Of a stretch of 64,000 nucleotides of DNA, positions 8,092 through 14,913 are shown piece by piece; position 1 is the stretch's first letter; every line of letters begins with the position of its first letter. Both the position numbers and the translations under genes were made by a program. The stretch comes from Lacrimispora sp. 210928-DFI.3.58 (GTDB lineage: Bacteria; Bacillota; Clostridia; Lachnospirales; Lachnospiraceae), in NCBI RefSeq assembly GCF_020554865.1, contig NZ_JAJCIC010000004.1, positions 62,001-126,000 of the forward strand. Direction: 5' to 3'. The notes below the pieces were generated by a model that had not been told where the DNA came from, made no database searches, and saw only the letters and a list, made by a program, of their open reading frames with translations.

Positions 8092-9237
8092 ATGAAACTA
8101 CTTCGATCTTGTATTGCAGCCCCATTTCTTCTGCTCGCCCTCACAGGCTGTTCACAGAAGCCAGCCCAGACAGAAATGGCCCCCTCCGACATCGTGTCAG
8201 CCATTGCTGAAAGCCAGGCAAACCTTCCCGCTCTCACGACCATCACCTCAGAGCATGAAGACTTTGCCACATGGCTGACAGATTATTATCTCATTCCATC
8301 GGATCAGGTGGCGGATGGCTCCATCTCCTATGCAGAAGGTGTCGAAGCCAGCGAGATCGCTGTGCTTAGGATGGAGAAGGAAGAGGACTGTAAAACGGCA
8401 GAGAACGCATTAAAGGAATATCTGAAAAACAGGGCCGGGATTTTTGAGGGCTATGCACCCCAGCAGGCAGCATTGGTCAAAAATGGCGCCATAGCGGTAA
8501 ATGGCTGCTTTCTGTCCCTGATGATCTGCCCGGATACGGGAGCAGCAAAGGCTGCTTTTTCAGGCTGCTTTGGAGACACTGCAAAAAAAGCGGACATACA
8601 GGCTCTGGAAAAAGCCAAGCTTTCTACTTCTGCCGGAGCAGAAAAGCAGGATTTTGCAAAAGCGGAGGATTCCTATGATCCGGAGGCCATTTTGCAGGCC
8701 TGGAGGACTGGGGATGATTCTGCTCTGTCAGAGAAAAACCGCCGTATTTTGAATGCAGCCAAAGACGTTCTTGAAAAAAACATTGACAGCCGCATGAGTG
8801 ACTATGAAAAAGAGCTTGCCGTCCATGACTGGATCACAGACTGGTCCAGCTTTGACTACAGCGTGTTTGGCCGATCTGCATCAAAGGGCTTTAAAGAAAA
8901 CAGCGACACACCCTACGGCGTTTTCATTGACCGGTCCGCCATGTGCCACGGCTACTCTTCCACCTTCCAGCTGCTCATGGACATGCTGGACATTGAATGC
9001 ATTACCGTATATGGCATTCCCGGAAGCAATGGCGTGGAGCACTCATGGAATATGGTAAAGCTGGATGGAGAATGGTACTGTGTAGATGTGGCATGGGATG
9101 ATCCCATCGGCGGAACACCCGGACATACCTATTTCAATGTGACGAGCAAGTATCTGAGGGACAGCGGCATCCATTCGTGGGAGGAAGGTTCTGTGCCGGA
9201 AGCTACTGCCACGGCCTACCGTTTTGGAAGCCATTGA
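8092..9237 (+). CDS. Lipoprotein with DUF4358 and transglutaminase-like domains
   Basis: A lipobox LTGC ends the signal peptide (Cys about 19). Residues about 25-150 resemble DUF4358, including SEIAVLRM and FEGYAPQQAALVKN. Residues about 235-370 are a transglutaminase-like cysteine-protease fold with Cys in SAMCHGYS (about 285), His in GVEHSWNM (about 315) and Asp in YCVDVAWDDP (about 331), so the triad is intact. DUF4358 lipoproteins often accompany MBOAT/DHHW genes; the fusion to a transglutaminase domain is less usual. It may process or cross-link surface protein or peptidoglycan peptides (inference). AAAGGAG precedes the ATG by ten bases. Confidence 0.75.
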   Translation: MKLLRSCIAAPFLLLALTGCSQKPAQTEMAPSDIVSAIAESQANLPALTTITSEHEDFATWLTDYYLIPSDQVADGSISYAEGVEASEIAVLRMEKEEDCKTAENALKEYLKNRAGIFEGYAPQQAALVKNGAIAVNGCFLSLMICPDTGAAKAAFSGCFGDTAKKADIQALEKAKLSTSAGAEKQDFAKAEDSYDPEAILQAWRTGDDSALSEKNRRILNAAKDVLEKNIDSRMSDYEKELAVHDWITDWSSFDYSVFGRSASKGFKENSDTPYGVFIDRSAMCHGYSSTFQLLMDMLDIECITVYGIPGSNGVEHSWNMVKLDGEWYCVDVAWDDPIGGTPGHTYFNVTSKYLRDSGIHSWEEGSVPEATATAYRFGSH

Positions 9238-9278
9238 TCCGCACAGGCCCATGTGCCTTGCTCAGAAAGGAAGATATC

Positions 9279-11051
9279 ATGAGAAGCGTGTTAGAAAACA
9301 TCCATACCCCAAAGGACCTAAAACCGTTGTCTGCCAAAGAACTCATTCAGCTGTGCGGGGAAATACGTGAACAGCTGCTTTTCCGCCTCAGCGCAACAGG
9401 AGGCCATGTGGGCTCCAATCTGGCTGTCATTGAAGCCACGGTTGCCCTGCATTATGTCTTTGACTCCCCTGCTGACAAGATCATTTTTGATGTATCCCAC
9501 CAGTGCTACACCCATAAGCTGCTGACTGGCCGCAAGGACGCCTACACCGATCCCGCCAGGTTTTCCTCTGTCAGCGGCTTTACCAATCCCGCCGAAAGTG
9601 AGCACGATATCTTTTCTGTAGGCCACACCTCTACAGCCATAAGCCTTGCCTGCGGACTGGCAAAGGGACGTGATCTGACAGGCAGCTCCTGCAATGTCAT
9701 TGCGGTCGTGGGCGATGGCGCTCTAAGCGGCGGGCAGGCCTTTGAGGGACTAAACAATGCCGCTGCTCTTGGAAGCAATATCATCATTGTGATAAATGAC
9801 AATGACATGAGCATTGCAGAGAACCACGGCGGCCTGTATGAAAATCTGCAGCTTCTGCGCAGGACAGAGGGGAAGGCCGCCTGCAATCTCTTTCAAGCTC
9901 TGGGCTTTGACTATCTCTTTGTCCGCGACGGCAATGACTTCAGGGAGATCTCAGAGGCTTTTATAAAGGTAAAGGATACCGGCCATCCCACCATTGTCCA
10001 TATGTGCACTGTAAAAGGAAAGGGCTATCCATATGCGGAAGCAGACCGCGAGGCCTGGCATTACATGGGACCTTTTGACAGGAAAACAGGCATGCCCCTT
10101 CATCCGGCAGAGCCTGTTGAAACCTATGAGTCCCTGACCTGCCGGTACCTGGCTGCAAAAATGAAGGAGGATCCCACGATCACTGCCATCACTGCCGGAA
10201 CGCCAAAAATCTTTGGCTTTGACGCCGGACTCAGGCAGCAGTTTCCGGAGCAGTTCGTGGATGTGGGGATCGCAGAGGGCCATGCAGTGGCCTTTGCCTC
10301 CGGCATTGCGAAAAATGGCGGAAAGCCTGTATTTGGCCTCAGCAGCTCCTTTCTCCAGAGAGCCTATGACCAGCTTTCCCAGGATCTGTCCCTGAATCAG
10401 AGCCCGGCAGTGATCCTGGTCTTCTTTGCAGGAATCTCCCAGGGCAGCCAGACCCATATGGGAGTGTTTGATATTCCTCTTGCCATGAACATTCCGGGCC
10501 TCCTCTATCTTGCCCCAACCTGCCGGGAAGAATATATAAGCATGCTGGAATGGGGCCTTTGCCAGACCTCCCAGCCTGTGATGATCCGTGTGCCTGGGAT
10601 CGAAACAGCCACCAGAAATGCCTCTCTGCTGCCAGACTACCGCTCTCCCGCAAAATATGAGCTTGTAAAACAGGGCGATACCGTGGCCCTTCTGGCACTT
10701 GGAAAATGTTTCCAACTGGGATCAAAGGTAAGAGAACAGCTGAAAGCTGTCCACGGAATCCGGGCCACACTCATCAATCCCCGCTATATTTCTGATATGG
10801 ATGAGGAACTGCTGCGGTCTCTGCCTGAAAATGGACACCAGCTGGTAGTCACATTGGAGGACGGCGTGATCGACGGGGGCTTTGGCGAAAAAATTGCAAG
10901 ATTTTACGGAACCTCCTCCATGAAGGTACTGAACTTCGGAGCCAGAAAGGAATTTGTGGACCATATGCCAGTGGAAATGCAGTATGAGAGGTATCATCTC
11001 ACCCCTGACTGCGTGGTCTCTGATATCATCCACGCGCTGAAGCATTTCTAA
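9279..11051 (+). CDS. Divergent DXS-like thiamine-diphosphate enzyme
   Basis: 590 residues in the three-domain DXS/transketolase layout. Thiamine diphosphate motifs are GDGALSGG (about 145) and NDNDMSIAEN. The general-base Glu is in GIAEGHAV (about 330), and a conserved His is in EAWHYMGPFD. Differences from housekeeping DXS lie in the acceptor site. The expected DRAG reads FFAG, the GADG segment is shortened to QGS, the IYSTF Tyr is Ser, and the RYPRG segment reads RVPG. These positions bind the glyceraldehyde-3-phosphate phosphate in DXS, so another acceptor is plausible. An in-frame ATG start at 9279 follows AGAAAGGA. It is the last gene of the MerR-controlled operon. Confidence 0.8.
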   Translation: MRSVLENIHTPKDLKPLSAKELIQLCGEIREQLLFRLSATGGHVGSNLAVIEATVALHYVFDSPADKIIFDVSHQCYTHKLLTGRKDAYTDPARFSSVSGFTNPAESEHDIFSVGHTSTAISLACGLAKGRDLTGSSCNVIAVVGDGALSGGQAFEGLNNAAALGSNIIIVINDNDMSIAENHGGLYENLQLLRRTEGKAACNLFQALGFDYLFVRDGNDFREISEAFIKVKDTGHPTIVHMCTVKGKGYPYAEADREAWHYMGPFDRKTGMPLHPAEPVETYESLTCRYLAAKMKEDPTITAITAGTPKIFGFDAGLRQQFPEQFVDVGIAEGHAVAFASGIAKNGGKPVFGLSSSFLQRAYDQLSQDLSLNQSPAVILVFFAGISQGSQTHMGVFDIPLAMNIPGLLYLAPTCREEYISMLEWGLCQTSQPVMIRVPGIETATRNASLLPDYRSPAKYELVKQGDTVALLALGKCFQLGSKVREQLKAVHGIRATLINPRYISDMDEELLRSLPENGHQLVVTLEDGVIDGGFGEKIARFYGTSSMKVLNFGARKEFVDHMPVEMQYERYHLTPDCVVSDIIHALKHF

Positions 11052-11068
11052 GCAGGCTTCTCCGCCTG

Positions 11069-11127
11069 GGGCGGGCCGTGTAAACGTCATACTTTCTCTC
11101 CAACGCAGTGCGGCCCTGCCGTTTTTT
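11069..11127 (+). terminator. Terminator of the MerR-controlled operon
   Basis: GGCGGGCCG (from 11070) pairs imperfectly with CGGCCCTGCC (11111-11120) across a large loop and is followed by a run of six T. It lies 17 bp after the DXS-like stop. Confidence 0.55.
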
Positions 11128-11163
11128 ATTGCATAGGAATCTTTGCAGGAGTCTCATATGCAA

Positions 11164-11192
11164 CAAAAACGGCACAGCCAAAGCTGCACCGT
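11164..11192 (-). terminator. Terminator downstream of the coiled-coil gene
   Basis: On the minus strand ACGGTGCAGC and GCTGTGCCGT form a 10-bp stem (two G-U pairs) with a 4-base loop. TTTTTG follows. It sits 24 bp past the stop of the coiled-coil protein. Confidence 0.7.
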
Positions 11193-11216
11193 CTCTTACA
11201 ACATATCTCTCTGAAA

Positions 11217-11846
11217 TTATGCCTCACCATTCTCCTGCTGTCCCTTATCCTGCTCCTCCGGCTGGACCAGTCCGCCAGCCAGCTCATTGCGGTTGGAAGA
11301 TACGATGTCATAGCTGGACTGCATGGAGCTCATGAAAGAATCAAAACGGCCCTTTGCCCCCTCCATGGTGTGGTTGATGATGGTCTGGAGGCTCCGCAGC
11401 ATATCATCGGTGTACTGGATAGAGCTCTGGCGGATATTGTTGGCATCGTTGACCGCTGCGTCAACAATGGCCTGGGCCTGGATATTTGCCTGCTCTACCA
11501 CCTCGTTGGCATGGGCATAGGCACGCTGCATGATCTCGTGCTCATTGATCATCTCTGTAGTCTGCTCACTTGCCTGGGCTACCATGGAGTCCGCCTGCTT
11601 CTTTGCATCATCCAGCATCGCGTCTGCCTGGGTCTGTGCCTCGCCCAGGATCGCCTCCTGCTGGCTGATGATCTTCTGGTATTTCTTGATCTCATCCGGA
11701 ATACGCAGGCGCAGCTCTACTAACAGCTCCTCCAGTTCCTCCTTATTCACGATGATCTTGCTGTTGGACAATGCCTGGAACTTACAGCTGTCTATGTATT
11801 CCTCGATCTCGCTGATTAACTGCTCAATTCTGCTCATCATATTCAT
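11217..11846 (-). CDS. Coiled-coil protein, DivIVA/ATPase-subunit-H-like
   Basis: 209 residues, almost entirely helical and hydrophilic. Residues about 55-150 have long Ala/Gln/Glu-rich heptad repeats (QADAMLDDAKKQADSMVAQA and similar) typical of DivIVA-like or V-type ATPase subunit H/E stalk-like proteins. No membrane segment or catalytic motif is seen. It follows coaD by 30 bp on the same strand and is probably the last gene of rsmD-coaD-this. A role as a structural or division-associated scaffold is only inferred. AAGGAG precedes the first ATG by three bases; the ATG two codons in is better spaced. Confidence 0.6.
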   Translation of the reverse strand: MNMMSRIEQLISEIEEYIDSCKFQALSNSKIIVNKEELEELLVELRLRIPDEIKKYQKIISQQEAILGEAQTQADAMLDDAKKQADSMVAQASEQTTEMINEHEIMQRAYAHANEVVEQANIQAQAIVDAAVNDANNIRQSSIQYTDDMLRSLQTIINHTMEGAKGRFDSFMSSMQSSYDIVSSNRNELAGGLVQPEEQDKGQQENGEA

Positions 11847-11876
11847 GTTCTCCTTACACTCTTGGCCTATTTATCC

Positions 11877-12365
11877 TCACTGCTGCCTGCAGGCCAGCTT
11901 TTCCCGCACCTTTTCTGCTATCATCGGATGGAGAAATTCGCTGATATCGCCGTGGTACTCTGCAATCTCCTTCACAATACTGGAACTCAAATAGGAATAC
12001 CGCAGGTTCGTAGTCAAAAAAATCGTATCGATCTCCGGGGCAATGACACGGTTTGTCTGGGCCATCTGAAGCTCATACTCAAAATCTGTGATCGCCCTTA
12101 AACCTCTCACGATCACCCTTGCGCTGTTTTTGCGCAGGAAGTCGATCAAAAGCCCTTCAAAAGACTGCACCTCTACATTTGGCAGCCCTGCTGTTACCTC
12201 TCTTAACATATTAACACGTTCTTCCACGGAAAACAACGGAGATTTTGCCTTATTATTCAGAACTCCGATGATGACCTTGTCAAACATTTTCGCCGTGCGC
12301 TCAATGATATCTCCGTGTCCTAACGTCACCGGATCAAAGCTGCCCGGATATACTGCAATCCTCAT
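11877..12365 (-). CDS. coaD: Phosphopantetheine adenylyltransferase
   Basis: 162 residues, standard CoaD length. The nucleotidyltransferase motif is [12 protein letters not shown] (residues 8-19). [12 protein letters not shown] near residue 90 and [12 protein letters not shown] near 120 are family blocks for phosphopantetheine and ATP binding. It makes dephospho-CoA from 4'-phosphopantetheine in the cytoplasm. The ATG is immediately next to the rsmD stop codon, so translation is likely coupled. Confidence 0.97.
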   Translation of the reverse strand: MRIAVYPGSFDPVTLGHGDIIERTAKMFDKVIIGVLNNKAKSPLFSVEERVNMLREVTAGLPNVEVQSFEGLLIDFLRKNSARVIVRGLRAITDFEYELQMAQTNRVIAPEIDTIFLTTNLRYSYLSSSIVKEIAEYHGDISEFLHPMIAEKVREKLACRQQ

Positions 12366-12923
12366 TTACTCCCCCTTGCCAACAAAAATATGCTTGTTGG
12401 TCTTGTACTCTTTTGTCTTGATCAGATGATAGCCGGAATCCGCCAGCCAGGACACATCCGTCTCCTTTGAAGCCTCTATGATAATAAGCGTTTCCTCCGT
12501 CACCATAGGAGAATGGGACAGGTAATCCAGCACGCGGCGTTCATGGTCATGATTATAGGGCGGATCCATGAAGATGATATGGAAACGGTAATTTCTCCCC
12601 TCCAGCTTCTTAAGGCCGGAAATCACATCGCTCTCCATCACCAGAGCCCTGTCTCCCAGCTTTGTCCGCTCTAAATTCTCCCGGATACAGGAAATTGCTT
12701 TTCCATTATTCTCGATCATAACAGCCAGGCTGGCTCCACGGCTTAAGGCCTCTATGCCAATGGCTCCGCTTCCTGAAAACAGATCCAAAAACAGGCATCC
12801 CGGTATCTGGTTTTGAAGCATATTAAACAGGGTTTCCTTGATCCTGTCTGTGGTTGGCCTTGTCTCCATCCCTTCAACTGTCTTTAAAAGCAGCCTTCTT
12901 GCGCTGCCGGCAATCACTCTCAT
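12366..12923 (-). CDS. rsmD: 16S rRNA (guanine-966-N2) methyltransferase
   Basis: 185 residues. The N-terminal MRVIAGSARRLLL and TRPTTDRIKETLFNML are typical of RsmD. The SAM motif is FLDLFSGSGAIGIEAL (about 44-59) and the catalytic block is MDPPYN (about 120). It methylates G966 of 16S rRNA during 30S assembly. The rsmD-coaD order is widely conserved. GGGAG stands six bases before the ATG, and a promoter lies about 50 bp upstream. Confidence 0.96.
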   Translation of the reverse strand: MRVIAGSARRLLLKTVEGMETRPTTDRIKETLFNMLQNQIPGCLFLDLFSGSGAIGIEALSRGASLAVMIENNGKAISCIRENLERTKLGDRALVMESDVISGLKKLEGRNYRFHIIFMDPPYNHDHERRVLDYLSHSPMVTEETLIIIEASKETDVSWLADSGYHLIKTKEYKTNKHIFVGKGE

Positions 12924-12973
12924 GCAATGCTCCCACTTTTTCTACTTTACAGAAGTAATTTTCATTCCAAACA

Positions 12974-13002
12974 AGTATAATATGAAAATGTCAGATGTAC
13001 AA
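12974..13002 (-). promoter_or_regulatory. Probable sigma-A promoter for rsmD-coaD
   Basis: On the minus strand TTGTAC (12997-13002) and TATACT (12974-12979) are 17 bp apart, about 50 bp before the rsmD start. Confidence 0.6.
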
Positions 13003-13076
13003 GGGGTTTTTCGCAGTTTTCAGGGTTTTTTGTAGCTACTGCGCAAATTGCCCCATGGCGGAGCAGTTACGTTATT

Positions 13077-13754
13077 TTATTTGGAAGAAGGGATTCCCTG
13101 AGCGATCCTTCCGGTGAATTCTGCGATGTTCATTGTCTGCATATAGATCTTTCCCGGCCCTGTAAGCTTGGTGAGAAACAGGCCCTCGCCGCCAAAGAAA
13201 ATATTTTTCACGCCCTTCACCATCTCGATCTCATAGGATACGCTGGGTTCAAAGGCAAATACATTTCCGGTGTCCACCTTAATGGACTCGCCGGGAGCCA
13301 GCTCCTTTTCCACCAGATCGCCGTCCACCTCTAAAAACGCCATGCCGCTGCCCTGGATCTTCTGAAGGATAAAGCCCTCGCCGCCGAAGAATCCGGCTGA
13401 TATCTTCTTTGTCAGCACCGTGCTGATCTCCACTGTAGGCTGCGCGCATAAAAATGCTCCTTTCTGGCAGATCAGGCTGGTCTTTGAAACATCCACTGTC
13501 ATGATCTTCCCAGGCACGGTGGATGCAAAGGCAATGATGCTGTCCGGCCTCTCTGCAGTGTAGGTAGCCATAAACAAGGACTCTCCGGCAAACATCCTGC
13601 CAAGTCCCTTCATAAGCCCGCCCTTTACATTGGAATCCAGATGAAAGCCATCACTCATCCAGGCCATGCCGCCTGACTGCGTATACATTGCCTCTCCCGG
13701 CTGAAGCCTTACCTCAACTGCAGGGAGTGTCTCTCCTAAAATCCGATAATCCAT
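13077..13754 (-). CDS. AIM24 / TIGR00266 family protein
   Basis: 225 residues with the repeated beta-strand pattern of the AIM24 (TIGR00266) family. Paired glycine-rich blocks are seen in GFFGGEGFILQKIQGSG and FFGGEGLFLTKLTGPG; the start reads YRILGETLPAVEVRLQPGE. The biochemical function of bacterial AIM24 proteins is not settled. It stands alone, divergent from the SASP gene, with AGGAGGAGGA before the ATG. A possible -10 TATACT is about 60 bp upstream. Confidence 0.85.
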   Translation of the reverse strand: MDYRILGETLPAVEVRLQPGEAMYTQSGGMAWMSDGFHLDSNVKGGLMKGLGRMFAGESLFMATYTAERPDSIIAFASTVPGKIMTVDVSKTSLICQKGAFLCAQPTVEISTVLTKKISAGFFGGEGFILQKIQGSGMAFLEVDGDLVEKELAPGESIKVDTGNVFAFEPSVSYEIEMVKGVKNIFFGGEGLFLTKLTGPGKIYMQTMNIAEFTGRIAQGIPSSK

Positions 13755-13900
13755 AAAATATCCTCCTCCTTTTTCTTTAAAAATGAATATGAATTTGAGC
13801 AGTCTTCTGTATTAGTATAACACAAAACACACGTTCATTCTCTTACATTAGTCTTAAATTCTCCGCTCCTAATTTTTTACAATTTACGCAGAACCTTCTA

Positions 13901-13929
13901 GCGTAATATTTTTTTAATATCACATAATA
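13901..13929 (+). promoter_or_regulatory. Candidate sigma-G promoter of the SASP gene
   Basis: GCGTA (13901-13905) and CATAATA (13923-13929) are separated by 17 bp. The -10 fits the CATNNTA consensus of forespore sigma-G promoters and the -35 differs from GNATR at one base. It lies 74 bp before the SASP start, and SASP genes are classic sigma-G targets. Confidence 0.5.
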
Positions 13930-14002
13930 GGATTGTAACACAAAACAAGCCGCGGACATCAAAAAGAACCGGGGCAAAAATATCACAAGGAGGCGTTTTA
14001 TT

Positions 14003-14206
14003 ATGTCTAACAACTCTAACAGAACAAATGTACCAGAAGCAAAGGAAGCAATGGACAAGTTTAAGATGGAGGTAGCAAACGAGATCGGTGTACCTTTATC
14101 TAACGGCTACAACGGCAACCTGACTTCCGCACAGAATGGTTCCGTAGGCGGCTATATGGTAAAAAAGATGATCGAGGCCCAGGAGCGTCAGATGGCAGGT
14201 AAATAA
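14003..14206 (+). CDS. Small acid-soluble spore protein, alpha/beta type
   Basis: 67 residues. The protein carries both family signatures: a KMEVANEIGV block (about residues 25-34), containing the site cut by the germination protease GPR, and the DNA-binding NGSVGGYMVKKMI block (about 48-60). Such proteins coat forespore DNA and protect it; GPR degrades them at germination. CAAGGAGG stands 11 bases before the ATG. This gene is the clearest sign that the organism sporulates. Confidence 0.97.
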   Translation: MSNNSNRTNVPEAKEAMDKFKMEVANEIGVPLSNGYNGNLTSAQNGSVGGYMVKKMIEAQERQMAGK

Positions 14207-14240
14207 GGCCTTCCTTTCTGAATAGGTCAGAAAGAAACGG

Positions 14241-14284
14241 ATCCCCAGGCTGTGTACATGTGCACAGTCCGGGGATTTTCTCTT
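14241..14284 (+). terminator. Terminator of the SASP gene
   Basis: ATCCCC-GGCTGTG pairs with CACAG-CCGGGGAT around a short loop, followed by TTTTCTCTTTT. It lies between the convergent SASP and nitroreductase genes and may serve both. Confidence 0.75.
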
Positions 14285-14293
14285 TTATTGCTT

Positions 14294-14809
14294 CTATTCA
14301 ACGATCACAACTTTTCCGATCCGCTCCTTCTCCGACTTCACATCATCTGCATACCCCAGGGCAGCCATGCCGTAGACCACATGGTTTTCCGGAACGCCGA
14401 AGGAGGTGAGGATCTCCCTGATCTCCGGGTTGTCACAGATCCCCTGGAGCTGGTTGATCCACACGGAGCCAATCCCCAGTGAGTGGGCTGCCAGAAAGAT
14501 ATTTTCCAGGGCGCAGGCATTGTCCTCCTTTCCATAGGGACTCTCCTTGTCATTTGACGGGATGATGAGCACCTCCGGCTGGTACATATCGTAGCCCTCG
14601 CGGCCCAGCACTTTTTCAATGGCCGCTGCCAGCATCCGGATCTTCTCCCGGTTCTTTACCGCTGTAAATTGCCAGGTCTGCCTTCCCATGCCGCTGGGTG
14701 CGTGAAGGGCAGCCTTCAGAATATTGTCCAGATCCTCCCCTGGGATCGGCTTATTTAAAAATTTCCTGGTGCTTCTCCTTGTAAGGATCACCTGTAATGT
14801 TTCGTTCAT
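14294..14809 (-). CDS. Nitroreductase-family protein
   Basis: About 171 residues, the small FMN-binding nitroreductase fold. RRSTRKFLNKPIP near the start is the FMN phosphate-binding Arg-Ser-x-Arg region. HAPSGMGRQTWQF (about 37-49) and AAHSLGIGSVWINQL (about 108-122) are further family blocks. The substrate cannot be predicted. The ATG at 14809 (MNETLQ) has AGAGGAG nine bases upstream; an ATG two codons earlier is too close to it. Confidence 0.9.
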   Translation of the reverse strand: MNETLQVILTRRSTRKFLNKPIPGEDLDNILKAALHAPSGMGRQTWQFTAVKNREKIRMLAAAIEKVLGREGYDMYQPEVLIIPSNDKESPYGKEDNACALENIFLAAHSLGIGSVWINQLQGICDNPEIREILTSFGVPENHVVYGMAALGYADDVKSEKERIGKVVIVE

Positions 14810-14913
14810 GGTCATTCTCTCCTCTTTGTTCCCTGAAGCCAGCCCTCAGTCAAGACTTCTGACAGCTCATGTGTCTTACCGGCACGCCCGGATCTTATGC
14901 TTGATGCTGCATG

